Part shown: in pieces, positions 17,710-26,013 of the stretch
Layout of the letters: the number at the start of each line of letters is the position of its first letter
Numbering within the stretch: position 1 is the stretch's first letter
Notes under the pieces: generated by a model
What the model saw: the letters and a program-made list of their open reading frames with translations, nothing else
The model's database searches: none
Told to the model about the DNA's origin: nothing
From: Desulfobacteraceae bacterium UBA5616
GTDB lineage: Bacteria > Desulfobacterota > Desulfobacteria > Desulfobacterales > UBA5616
NCBI GenBank assembly: GCA_002423615.1
Contig: DIKO01000098.1
Span: 42,382 to 106,381 of the forward strand
Direction: 5' to 3'
Length of the DNA: 64,000 nucleotides
Position numbers and translations under genes: made by a program

Positions 17710-18960
17710 ATGACTACGGACCTTAAAAAAATGTATAAGACCATCGCGGGGGACTCGTTTCCGCCCAGGATGGAAATCAGTTTCATTGACGACAACCGGA
17801 AGCAGACCCTCTTTTATGAAAAGGTCCTCTGGACCATCGACGGTGTTCAAAAAGGCCTGCGGTACGGTGAAAATCCGGGTCAGGAGGCCGCCCTGTACAA
17901 ATTCATCAACGGGAATCTGATTCTGGGGGAAACCAGGACCATTCAGCCGGGAAAATACCTGGCATCAGATGCGGAACTTTTGCAGTCCGGAAAACATCCC
18001 GGGAAAACCAACCTGACCGACACCGACAACGCGTTGAATATTCTGAGGTATTTTACGGATAACCCCACGGCCGTCATCGTCAAACACAACAACCCGTGCG
18101 GCGTTGCCCGGTCGGATACCCTGGTGTCCGCCTACACCCGGGCTTACATGGCGGACCGCATTGCGGCCTTCGGCGGGTGCATCGCCTTAAACCGCGCCGT
18201 TGACAGGGCCACGGCCCAGGCAATATTCGAACAATATGCCGAAGTCGTGGCGGCGCCTGAATTCGAGGACGGGGTCATGGATCTGTTCGCCCGGAAAAAA
18301 AACCTCAGAGTGATCCGAATTGACAACATCAACCGGCTTCATACCTTCGTCGGAGAACGGTTCGTGGATTTTAAAAGTCTCATTGACGGAGGCATCATCG
18401 CCCAGTGGTCCTTTGTACCCCTTGCCCGGATTCCGGAAGATTTGAAATTGGCCGAGTGCGAATACAAAGGCAGAACTTACAGAATTGAGCGCTCCCCCAC
18501 TGAAAAGGAATATGAGGACATGCTGTTCGGCTGGCTGGTGGAATCGGGTATTACTTCCAATTCCGTCATCTATGTCAAGGATCTGGCCACGGTGGGCATC
18601 GGTACAGGGGAACAGGACCGGGTCGGTGTTGCCGAAATCGCAAGGGACAAGGCCTACCGAAAGCTCAATGACCGGTATGCGGTTGAGACTTACGGCCTGG
18701 CGTTTGCAGAGCTCAAAGATCCGGAAAAAATCAAGGAAATATCAGACCGAACCCACCTCGAGAGAGGGGGGCTGATGGGGGCCGCCATGATCAGCGATGC
18801 CTTCTTCCCTTTCCGGGACGGCGTGGACGTGGGCATTGCCGAAGGTATCACGGCCGTCATCCACCCGGGGGGATCGGAAAATGATTACCAGTCCATTGAA
18901 GCTTGCAACGATGCCGGCGCAACCATGGTCTACACCGGTCAGCGTAGTTTCAAGCATTAG
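17710..18960 (+). CDS. purH: Stand-alone AICAR formyltransferase (PurH C-terminal domain)
   Basis: Transfers a formyl group from 10-formyltetrahydrofolate to AICAR, giving FAICAR for the neighbouring cyclohydrolase. About 416 residues carry the AICARFT marks: LRYGENPGQEAALYKF, the catalytic VKHNNPCGVA (Lys-His), AAFGGCIALNR, SDAFFPFRDGVD, IHPGGSENDYQSIEA and the final MVYTGQRSFKH. The MGS-like half is absent because it is encoded by the gene just upstream. The ATG at 17710 with an AGGA site is chosen; an in-frame TTG at 17692 is possible. The pair replaces one bifunctional PurH. Confidence 0.93.
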   Translation: MTTDLKKMYKTIAGDSFPPRMEISFIDDNRKQTLFYEKVLWTIDGVQKGLRYGENPGQEAALYKFINGNLILGETRTIQPGKYLASDAELLQSGKHPGKTNLTDTDNALNILRYFTDNPTAVIVKHNNPCGVARSDTLVSAYTRAYMADRIAAFGGCIALNRAVDRATAQAIFEQYAEVVAAPEFEDGVMDLFARKKNLRVIRIDNINRLHTFVGERFVDFKSLIDGGIIAQWSFVPLARIPEDLKLAECEYKGRTYRIERSPTEKEYEDMLFGWLVESGITSNSVIYVKDLATVGIGTGEQDRVGVAEIARDKAYRKLNDRYAVETYGLAFAELKDPEKIKEISDRTHLERGGLMGAAMISDAFFPFRDGVDVGIAEGITAVIHPGGSENDYQSIEACNDAGATMVYTGQRSFKH

Positions 18961-18995
18961 CAACAACATCAAAACGTTCAAAAAGGAGGTCTCAA

Positions 18996-19289
18996 ATGGT
19001 TCCGGTTATTGCCAAGTTAGGTGTGAAAGAAGGCAAAATGGATGAAGCGGTCAAAATGGTTAAAGAGCTGGTGGCGGAAGTTGCTAAAGAGGAAGGTACT
19101 TTGATTTACAAATTCTGCAAAGACCCCAAAAATCCGAATGTCCTCGTGGTCGTCGAACTTTACACGGATCAGGCGGCCCTGAAGGCCCATTCCTCAACGC
19201 CGCATTTCAAGGAATTCTTCGGAAAATTTTCAACCGTCATGGCCGGCGCTCCTGAAATCATGATTCTGGAAGAAGTCGCATCCAAATAA
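18996..19289 (+). CDS. Small ABM-domain (YgiN-like) protein
   Basis: A 97-residue protein with the antibiotic biosynthesis monooxygenase fold pattern: VIAKLGVKEGKMDEAVKMVK, then EGTLIYKFCKDPKNPN, VLVVVELYTDQAALKAH, and SSTPHFKEFFGKF before a final strand. Such dimeric alpha/beta-barrel proteins include quinol monooxygenases and heme- or quinone-binding proteins of unknown role. No activity can be assigned. It has a very strong AGGAGG ribosome site, suggesting high expression, and follows the purine genes by 35 bases. Confidence 0.82.
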   Translation: MVPVIAKLGVKEGKMDEAVKMVKELVAEVAKEEGTLIYKFCKDPKNPNVLVVVELYTDQAALKAHSSTPHFKEFFGKFSTVMAGAPEIMILEEVASK

Positions 19290-19297
19290 CCTGTGAT

Positions 19298-19332
19298 CCT
19301 CCCTTTTCATTTCAAGCAGATGAAAAGGGAGG
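19298..19332. terminator. Hairpin between convergent genes, probable terminator
   Basis: A 13-base perfect inverted repeat (19298-19310 with 19320-19332) with a 9-base loop lies between the ends of the ABM gene (+) and pyrG (-). Position and stem stability suggest a bidirectional terminator. Neither side has a strong T tract, so termination strength is uncertain. Confidence 0.6.
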
Positions 19333-19338
19333 CTTCTC

Positions 19339-20985
19339 TCAGGGGGTTTTATTCCGGGACCGTTCCAGTGCTGCCTTGATAAATTCTCTGAACAGGGGAT
19401 GCGGTGACATGGGGCGGGACTTAAATTCAGGATGAAACTGGCACCCCAGAAACCAGGGGTGATCATCCAGTTCGACGATTTCCACAAGATCCCCTCTTGG
19501 AGAAGCACCGCTTAAAACCATCCCGTTTTTTTCAAGAATTTCCTTGTAACCATTATTGAATTCATACCGGTGCCGATGGCGCTCGGATATTTCCGTCGTG
19601 CCGTAGGCTTTCATGGCAAGGGAGCCTTCCTTGATCCGGCAGGGGTAGGCCCCCAGACGCATGGTCGCCCCTTTATGGGAATGAACGTCTCTGATCTCAA
19701 CCTTACCGGTTTTTTCATTATACCATTCCACCATCAGATAAATAATGGGGTCAACGGCATTTTCGTCGAACTCCGTGCTGTTGGCCCCGGGAATGCCGGC
19801 CACATGCCTCGCATATTCGATGACCGCGATCTGCATGCCCAGGCAGATGCCGAAATACGGCACCTTATTCACCCTTGCATATCTGGCCGCGCAGATCTTG
19901 CCCTCAATCCCCCGTGCCCCGAACCCTCCCGGTACCAGTATGCCGTCCAAATCACCCAGAATCTTACCGCAGTTGTCCTCGAGAATGGTCTCAGAATCGA
20001 TAAACGCCAGTTCTACCCTGGCATCGTTGGGAATTCCGCCGTGATACAGGGCTTCATTGAGACTTTTATAAGATTCGGTAAGTTCCGTGTACTTGCCGAC
20101 GATCCCGATTTTAACCTTATATTTTGGAGAGTTGTATTTTTGTACAAATTCCACCCAATCATCGAGCCGCGGGGCCCGGGTCCAGATGTTGAGCAATTCG
20201 ACAATCTTGTCGTCAAGGCCTTCCTGATGGAAGTTCAAAGGGACTTCATAGATGCAGTCGACGTCTTTTGCCGTAATTACCGCGTCCTGGCTGACGTTGC
20301 AGAACAGGGCGATTTTGGCCTTGATATCCTTCGACAGCTGCTTGGCCGTCCGGCAAAGCAGGATATCGGGCTGGATGCCGATGCTTCGAAGCTCCTTTAC
20401 GCTGTGCTGGGTCGGCTTGGTTTTAACTTCCCCGGCTGTTGAAATATAGGGGACCAGGGTCAGGTGAATATAGATGATATTTTCTTTCCCCACATCCGCC
20501 TTGAATTGACGAATCGCCTCTAAAAACGGCAGGCTTTCGATGTCCCCCACCGTTCCGCCGATTTCCACAATCACCACGTCCACGCCGTCGGAAACCAGTC
20601 TGATGCTGTTTTTGATTTCATCGGTGATATGGGGAATGACCTGAACCGTTCCCCCCAGATAATCTCCCCGTCTTTCCTTGGTGATGACGGAATAATAAAT
20701 TTTTCCCGTGGTGAAATTATTGTCCATCCCCAGCCGGGCATGGGTGAACCGTTCATAATGTCCCAGATCCAGATCCGTTTCAGCGCCGTCATCGGTGACA
20801 AAAACTTCTCCGTGCTGGAAGGGATTCATGGTCCCCGGGTCGACGTTGATATAGGGATCCAGTTTTTGAATCGTCACGGTAAGACCGCGACTTTCAAGCA
20901 GAGCCCCTATTGCCGCAGAAGCCAGGCCTTTCCCCAGGGAAGAGAGGACCCCGCCGGTAACAAAAATATATTTGGTGTTTCCCAT
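19339..20985 (-). CDS. pyrG: CTP synthase
   Basis: Makes CTP from UTP, ATP and glutamine. The 548 residues have the N-terminal synthase domain beginning KYIFVTGGVLSSLGKGLA with the P-loop-like element and DPYINVDPGTMNPFQHGEV. The C-terminal class I glutamine amidotransferase domain has the nucleophile elbow YFGICLGMQIAVIE and the catalytic His and Glu in QFHPEFKSRP. Full length. It lies 25 bases downstream of eno on the same strand. Confidence 0.98.
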   Translation of the reverse strand: MGNTKYIFVTGGVLSSLGKGLASAAIGALLESRGLTVTIQKLDPYINVDPGTMNPFQHGEVFVTDDGAETDLDLGHYERFTHARLGMDNNFTTGKIYYSVITKERRGDYLGGTVQVIPHITDEIKNSIRLVSDGVDVVIVEIGGTVGDIESLPFLEAIRQFKADVGKENIIYIHLTLVPYISTAGEVKTKPTQHSVKELRSIGIQPDILLCRTAKQLSKDIKAKIALFCNVSQDAVITAKDVDCIYEVPLNFHQEGLDDKIVELLNIWTRAPRLDDWVEFVQKYNSPKYKVKIGIVGKYTELTESYKSLNEALYHGGIPNDARVELAFIDSETILEDNCGKILGDLDGILVPGGFGARGIEGKICAARYARVNKVPYFGICLGMQIAVIEYARHVAGIPGANSTEFDENAVDPIIYLMVEWYNEKTGKVEIRDVHSHKGATMRLGAYPCRIKEGSLAMKAYGTTEISERHRHRYEFNNGYKEILEKNGMVLSGASPRGDLVEIVELDDHPWFLGCQFHPEFKSRPMSPHPLFREFIKAALERSRNKTP

Positions 20986-21010
20986 TGAATTTCCTTGTTT
21001 TTACAGGCCG

Positions 21011-22288
21011 TCAGTCGGCGACGAACAACTCATCTGAAAATCTGGCGCTCTTACCGAGAGCTTCTTCAATCCGGATCAACTGATTGTATTTGGACACGCG
21101 GTCGCTTCTGGACAGGGATCCTGTTTTGATCTGACCGGCATTGACGGCAACCGCCAGATCGGCGATAAAAGTGTCTTCGGTCTCACCGGATCTGTGCGAA
21201 ATAACCGTCGTATACCCCGCCTGCTTCGCCATCTCAATGGCATCCAGAGTTTCGGTGAGGGTACCGATCTGGTTGAGTTTAATCAGTATGGAATTGGCAA
21301 TACCCTCCTCGATCCCCTTTGCAAAAATTTTGGGATTGGTGACGAAAATGTCGTCTCCCACGATTTGAATGGCGCCCTCAAGCCGTTCCGTCATCAGCTC
21401 CCAGTTCTTCCAGTCTTTTTCAGCCAGACCGTCTTCAATGGAGATGATGGGATACTGTTCAATCAGCTTCTCGTAATAATCAATCATTTCCTCTGGTGTG
21501 TACGACTTGTTTTCCGATTTTAAAACGTATTTTTTATTCACATAAAATTCACTGGCCGCAGCGTCCAGAGCAATGCCGATGTCGACACCGGGCTTATACC
21601 CCGCCGTTTCAATGGCATTCATGATGTATTTTATGGCATCTTCATTGGATTTCAAATCCGGTGCAAACCCTCCCTCATCCCCAACGGAGGTGGCATAGCC
21701 GCCTTCCTTTAGAATGGTTTTGAGGCTGTGGAAGGTTTCAGCCCCCATCTGAACGGCCTGAACAATACTTTTGGCTCCTATGGGGACAATCATGAATTCC
21801 TGTATATCCAGGCTGTTGGGCGCGTGAGCACCACCATTGACGATGTTCATCATGGGGACGGGCAGGTAGCGTGCGTTGATGCCACCGATGTAGCGGTATA
21901 ACGGCATCCCGTATGCCAGTGCCGCCGCCCTGGCGACCGCCATGGATACGCCGAGAATGGCATTGGCCCCGAATTTTGTCTTGTTGGGGGTACCGTCCAG
22001 GTCAATCATGGACAGGTCGACAGCCGTCTGGTCCGAGGCGTCCATCCCGGTGATGAGCGGAGAGATTTCCTTTTGTATGTTCTGCACTGCACCGGCAACC
22101 CCTTTTCCGCCATACCGTTTCAGCCGTTTGTCTCTGAGTTCCAATGCCTCCCGGGACCCGGTCGACGCTCCCGAGGGGACGGCGGCACGGCCCATGGCAC
22201 CACAACCCAGGGTAACGTCCACTTCCACAGTGGGGTTGCCCCTGGAATCAAGAATCTCTCTGGCTTTGACATCGATAATTTCAGTCAT
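21011..22288 (-). CDS. eno: Enolase
   Basis: Glycolytic and gluconeogenic enzyme interconverting 2-phosphoglycerate and phosphoenolpyruvate. About 425 residues with VKAREILDSRGNPTVEVDV, the SGASTGSREALELRD loop, SVGDEGGFAPDL, the metal-site IEDGLAEKDW, and the catalytic LIKLNQIGTLTETL and VISHRSGETED signature. The ATG at 22288 follows an ideal GGAGGA site; the longer open frame begins at a GTG four codons earlier. Likely in one transcript with pyrG. Confidence 0.98.
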   Translation of the reverse strand: MTEIIDVKAREILDSRGNPTVEVDVTLGCGAMGRAAVPSGASTGSREALELRDKRLKRYGGKGVAGAVQNIQKEISPLITGMDASDQTAVDLSMIDLDGTPNKTKFGANAILGVSMAVARAAALAYGMPLYRYIGGINARYLPVPMMNIVNGGAHAPNSLDIQEFMIVPIGAKSIVQAVQMGAETFHSLKTILKEGGYATSVGDEGGFAPDLKSNEDAIKYIMNAIETAGYKPGVDIGIALDAAASEFYVNKKYVLKSENKSYTPEEMIDYYEKLIEQYPIISIEDGLAEKDWKNWELMTERLEGAIQIVGDDIFVTNPKIFAKGIEEGIANSILIKLNQIGTLTETLDAIEMAKQAGYTTVISHRSGETEDTFIADLAVAVNAGQIKTGSLSRSDRVSKYNQLIRIEEALGKSARFSDELFVAD

Positions 22289-22452
22289 GCTTTCCTCCAC
22301 AGTAAATACGATAAAGGGTTGACATTCCTGCTTCGCTGAAAATTCCTCCGTTCACATTGAGTAGAAAGACTTTCCCTTCACTCATTGACAAAGCGTAATT
22401 TTGCCTGGTAATGTGCAACGAATACCATATTTTTTCAATGGAAAAAGGCATC

Positions 22453-22860
22453 ATGGACAAAAAAGATTTTTATGAAAACGCCCACCTCATCGTGGCCGCA
22501 GTAAGGGTACTCTCTTATCAGGGCGGAATGCCCCCCGCCGTGGAATCCATCGCGAGTGCCTTGAGCCTTTCCCTGGAGGAATGCCATTTCCTCTGTCGGA
22601 AACTTGAAAAATCGGGAATCATTGAAATTATAGAGGGAGCGTTCGGAACCAAAGTGTTCATTAAAAATCATCTGGAATTGGAATCCATCCCCAGGGGACG
22701 GGAAGACTCCGCTCTTAAGGACGATCTGGAAAAATTCATCAGCTCCAAAAAAAGTACCGCCAAAGAAATCGAGACTATTAAGGCCGAGCACGAAAAAAAG
22801 AAAAAAGACCTTTTTGCGGAAATCGATGAAAAACTCAGGAAATTGAAAAACAAATCCTGA
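22453..22860 (+). CDS. Small winged-helix-like protein with coiled-coil tail
   Basis: A 135-residue protein of unknown function. Residues about 5-75 look like a winged helix: helices around NAHLIVAAVRVLSYQ and VESIASALSLSLEECHFLCRKLEKSGIIEII, then a short strand pair. The C-terminal third is highly charged (Lys/Glu rich, ETIKAEHEKKKKDLFAEIDE) and likely a coiled coil. It is transcribed divergently from eno. Upstream in-frame starts exist at 22411 and 22438; the ATG at 22453 has AAAAAGG before it. Confidence 0.75.
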   Translation: MDKKDFYENAHLIVAAVRVLSYQGGMPPAVESIASALSLSLEECHFLCRKLEKSGIIEIIEGAFGTKVFIKNHLELESIPRGREDSALKDDLEKFISSKKSTAKEIETIKAEHEKKKKDLFAEIDEKLRKLKNKS

Positions 22861-22920
22861 TCCGTTTGAAAAGTCTTCACCGGAGCCGACCTCGGCGGAT
22901 AAGTCCTCTCAAAACGGATC
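22859..22920. repeat. Imperfect inverted repeat between convergent genes
   Basis: GATCCGTTTGA at 22859-22869 is mirrored by TCAAAACGGATC at 22909-22920, with one base bulged and about 40 bases between. It lies between the ends of the winged-helix gene (+) and minE (-). The right arm is followed by GTTTT on the plus strand. It may act as a weak terminator. Confidence 0.35.
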
Positions 22921-22996
22921 GTTTTAGCCCGGCTGCAGCCCATTCATCAACAAGCGTGCGCGTAGGAACAGCATCCCTCCATCCATGGAAACCGGG

Positions 22997-23272
22997 TCAG
23001 GCCGAACAGGGTTTGGAGCGCATGGATCGAATGATGGGAGTATTCACCACCAGTGCGGAAACATTCTTATCCCGCTTAATTTCGAGTTGAAGCGATTCTT
23101 CGTCGATCACAAAATATCGGGAGATGACTTCCACCACGTCCCGCTGCAGATTCTGCAGGATATCCTCACTGACCTCCATCTGGTCATATATCAAGGCAAA
23201 CTGGAGTCTTTTTTTTGCGACATCCTTGCTTTTGCCCTTACCGAGGAATTTCTGAAAAAGACTGTTCAGCAT
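22997..23272 (-). CDS. minE: Cell division topological specificity factor MinE
   Basis: Drives MinCD oscillation by stimulating MinD ATPase, freeing midcell for the Z-ring. The 91 residues show an N-terminal amphipathic segment (MLNSLFQKFLG), the MinD-interacting region with AKKRLQFALIYDQ and the C-terminal topological domain LQRDVVEVISRYFVIDEESLQ. The ATG at 23272 has an AAGGAG site inside the end of the spacer to minD. The longer frame to 23296 runs into minD and is unlikely. Confidence 0.95.
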   Translation of the reverse strand: MLNSLFQKFLGKGKSKDVAKKRLQFALIYDQMEVSEDILQNLQRDVVEVISRYFVIDEESLQLEIKRDKNVSALVVNTPIIRSMRSKPCSA

Positions 23273-23282
23273 GGTTTTCTCC

Positions 23283-24083
23283 TTAGCTCCTCCCAATTAA
23301 TTTCAACCCGATCTTTCCCCAGAAACCCGTCTTGACCTTGGGCGCCTGTATTGGAAGGTCTTTTTGGCCGTTCAGCCTCATCGCAATTCTCCAGAAGGCT
23401 TCACCGGCTAAGGAGCCTTTCTGAGCCACCAGGGGGTTTCCGGTGTTGGTGGAAATCACAACCTGATCATCCATGGGAACCAGCCCCAGCAGATCGATGG
23501 ACAACACTTCAACCACGTCTTCGTGGCTTAACATGTCCCCACGTTCCACCATTTCCGGAACGATCCTGTTCACCACGAGTTTGGGAGTGATGGATCTGGA
23601 ATACAGCAGTCCGATGATCCGGTCCGCATCCCGGATGGAAGAAACCTCCGGAGTGCAAACCACCACCGCTTCATCCGCCCCGGCAACGGCGTTTTCAAAT
23701 CCGCGTTCAATACCTGCGGGGCAATCCATCAGAATAAAATCAAATTCCTTTCTCATCCGGTTGCAAAAATTTTCCATTTCAGCGGGTTTCAACACATCCT
23801 TGTTGTCGCTCTGGGATGCGGGGATCAGATAAAGGTTTTCTATCCTGCGATCCCTGATGGCCGCCTGGTTGATTCTGCATTTTCCTTTGACGGCGTCAAC
23901 CACCGTAAAAACAATTCGGTTCTCCAGCCCCAGAATGACATCCAGATTCCGGAGCCCGATGTCCATGTCCACCACCGCCACCCGTTTGCCTTCCATGGCA
24001 AGGGCCGCCCCGATATTGGCAGTGGCTGTGGATTTCCCCACACCCCCCTTGCCCGAAGTAATAACGATTGTTTTTCCGACCAA
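23283..24083 (-). CDS. minD: Septum site-determining protein MinD
   Basis: Membrane-associated Walker-type ATPase that recruits MinC and is released by MinE. The 266 residues start with the deviant Walker A motif VITSGKGGVGKSTATANIG, then VVDMDIGLRNLDVILGLE and FILMDCPAGIERGFENA. The C-terminus is basic and amphipathic (FWGKIGLKLIGR), as in the membrane-targeting helix. The start is a TTG preceded by GAGGTGA at close spacing; no ATG lies ahead of the Walker motif. Confidence 0.97.
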   Translation of the reverse strand: MVGKTIVITSGKGGVGKSTATANIGAALAMEGKRVAVVDMDIGLRNLDVILGLENRIVFTVVDAVKGKCRINQAAIRDRRIENLYLIPASQSDNKDVLKPAEMENFCNRMRKEFDFILMDCPAGIERGFENAVAGADEAVVVCTPEVSSIRDADRIIGLLYSRSITPKLVVNRIVPEMVERGDMLSHEDVVEVLSIDLLGLVPMDDQVVISTNTGNPLVAQKGSLAGEAFWRIAMRLNGQKDLPIQAPKVKTGFWGKIGLKLIGRS

Positions 24084-24194
24084 TTTTCACCTCGTGGTTT
24101 TTGATTTTTTGTTCATTTCGAAAACATCCCTCTCCGGTGTGGAGGAGGAACCGGAAACGATTGCGAACGGTTTACCGATACGCAAGGGTCTTAC

Positions 24195-24920
24195 CTACCG
24201 GACTTCCGGCCAGGGCATCTTCCCGTAGGGATTGACCTTCAGGTAGTTTTCCACCACCACCCGCCCGTTTTCCACATGGGCGTATTCCGCTCCGTTTTCA
24301 TCGCTCGGGGGCAATCCGGCCGCCACATAGCCGCCTATCTGTATCTGGGTCGGTCGAAAATCCAGAGAAAGAATAATGGCGTTTTCATTATCCGGGACAC
24401 CCGCCGTCGCCGACCCCCTGAGGCTTCCCATGACCAGTACATCCCCTCCGGCAATTACCTGACCGCCGGGGTTGACATCGCCCATGAGCACCAGATGTCC
24501 CTTGGCTTCCACCTTCTGACCCGACCGCACCCTGCCCGACATCATCAACACTTCGCTCCGCCGATATCGCCAGGATCCGGTCATTTCCCGCTTCCTGAAA
24601 TCTCCCGCGGGCAGGGATGGTTTTTTAGGGGGTGAGGAAACCATTCCCACATCAAAGGTTTCTTTCAGGAAAACGCCCAGACGGGCGATCAGCGCTTCAT
24701 GGCCGTTTTCTTCCCCCGTATCCAGAATAACACGCGCATTCACCGCCAGGTGTTTTAAGCGCTGAAAGATTCGACTGAGTTCCGTCTGCAGCCGATCCAT
24801 GGGCAGAGCCGGATCCAGCGTGATCCAGAGGCTGTCACGGACTCCCTTGAGTCTCACAGGGCGATTTTCCCGGGGCTCCGGCGGAACTTCATTTGGCTTG
24901 TTTTCCGGCTGTTTTTCCAT
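24195..24920 (-). CDS. minC: Septum site-determining protein MinC
   Basis: FtsZ-polymerisation inhibitor activated by MinD. The 241 residues have a Pro/Glu/Arg-rich N-terminal tail, a MinC-N-like domain (VRLKGVRDSLWITLDP onward) and a C-terminal beta-helical domain carrying RSGQKVEAKGHLVLMGDVNPGG (two short runs), GGDVLVMGSLRGSATAG and IQIGGYVAAG. These repeated glycine turns are the MinC-C hallmark. First of the minC-minD-minE set, 111 bases ahead of minD. Confidence 0.95.
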   Translation of the reverse strand: MEKQPENKPNEVPPEPRENRPVRLKGVRDSLWITLDPALPMDRLQTELSRIFQRLKHLAVNARVILDTGEENGHEALIARLGVFLKETFDVGMVSSPPKKPSLPAGDFRKREMTGSWRYRRSEVLMMSGRVRSGQKVEAKGHLVLMGDVNPGGQVIAGGDVLVMGSLRGSATAGVPDNENAIILSLDFRPTQIQIGGYVAAGLPPSDENGAEYAHVENGRVVVENYLKVNPYGKMPWPEVR

Positions 24921-25138
24921 TCTTCGCCCTTTAAAGCGGTTTCATGAAACCCGAAGCCTCCCGGCATGAACGATGTCCCTTTATGCGTGTTTTGGGTAAG
25001 CCGGCAGGATAGGTATTGATGAGTTGAGTGATATAATGCAACGCCTGTTGTGTGTCAACAAAGAAAAACTACCATATATTGTGTGGGAGGACGATCATGA
25101 GGGGAATCATGTTTAATTTTAATGCCTTTATCCGTATC

Positions 25139-25567
25139 TCAAGCAGCAAAAAACATTCTTTGAAGAATGTGTTCTTTAGAAAAAAATCGCCCCGTTCCGA
25201 TTCCCGGGCATTCCCTTGAGATTTCCATCCATTTTTCATGTGACCGCAAACAGGTAACCCAGAAGGGAAAGGATCTGCACTGAAGGGGACGAACCGGGTA
25301 AATCCTGCATCCATTTTCGTAAAAAACACACCTGCCGGCTTCATCTTCACCGATGGATAAACCGTCTTTATAAACGACCAGGTACTGGGATTCAACCACG
25401 TTTGGGGAAAGCGAAAGAAATTCGGCGATCCGGGGTATTTCATCCCGGGCCACCCGGACGATCCCCGGGCTTCCGGTACAACAATGCCCGCATTGCCGGC
25501 ATTGAAAAAAAATCCCGTCATCAAAAAAATAGGGCCTGTGACAAAGCGCCTTCATGCCTCCTGTCAA
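25139..25567 (-). CDS. YkgJ-family cysteine cluster protein
   Basis: A 142-residue protein of the CxxCxxCC family (UPF0153/YkgJ), proposed to bind Zn or an Fe-S cluster. It has CRQCGHCC near residues 23-30, then CVFYENGCRIYPVRPLQCRSFPFW, here split in two: CVFYENGCRIYP and RPLQCRSFPFW, and a late Cys. The role is not established. The TTG at 25567 overlaps the TGA of the RseC-like gene, suggesting coupling. An ATG at 25555 is possible but sits only one base after AGGAGG. It ends the redox gene group starting with the DRTGG protein. Confidence 0.82.
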   Translation of the reverse strand: MTGGMKALCHRPYFFDDGIFFQCRQCGHCCTGSPGIVRVARDEIPRIAEFLSLSPNVVESQYLVVYKDGLSIGEDEAGRCVFYENGCRIYPVRPLQCRSFPFWVTCLRSHEKWMEISRECPGIGTGRFFSKEHILQRMFFAA

Positions 25568-26010
25568 GTCCCTTCAATGACGTTTTTTCGGATGATCCGA
25601 ATGATTTTGGGGTGGTATTCCTCCTTTTCCCCCATTTCCCGCCCTTTGATTCTCACCACCCAAATCGCGGCGAAGAAACACAGAAAACCCGAAACGGCCG
25701 ACAGAACGGAGTTGTCAAATCCCAGTGAAGGGGCGAGTTTTTCTCCTGCCACGGCACCCAGGATCATGCAGAGGATGGGGAATACATAGAGCAAAAATGT
25801 CGCTTTCAGAAAAGAGCCGGTCCGAATCTGAATAGCCACATCATCGCCGATCATGGCCCCTGCACGGTTGACGACTTCGACCTCCATATCGTTTCCCTTT
25901 GCGCTGCATGACCCATGGGCCGAACAACCCTTGCAGGCTTCGGATCGTTTTGTCCTGACCACGGCGATATCGCCGCGGGTATTGATCACCGTTCCCAGTT
26001 CCGTTGCCAC
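25564..26010 (-). CDS. rseC: SoxR-reducing system protein RseC family
   Basis: A 148-residue membrane protein of the RseC/MucC family. The N-terminal cytoplasmic domain carries the cysteine motif CKGCSAHGSC, and two transmembrane helices follow (about 69-87 and 97-117), then a charged tail. In E. coli RseC acts with Rnf proteins in reducing SoxR. Here it lies three bases after an RnfB-containing fusion protein, so a role in maturing or handling electrons for that protein is plausible (inference). The start is a GTG with AAGGGTG upstream. Confidence 0.85.
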   Translation of the reverse strand: MATELGTVINTRGDIAVVRTKRSEACKGCSAHGSCSAKGNDMEVEVVNRAGAMIGDDVAIQIRTGSFLKATFLLYVFPILCMILGAVAGEKLAPSLGFDNSVLSAVSGFLCFFAAIWVVRIKGREMGEKEEYHPKIIRIIRKNVIEGT

Positions 26011-26013
26011 TGA

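Noticed and set aside
23273..23296. Upstream extension of minE
   Set aside because: It would overlap minD and lacks the family's conserved N-terminus; the ATG at 23272 has a strong AAGGAG site.
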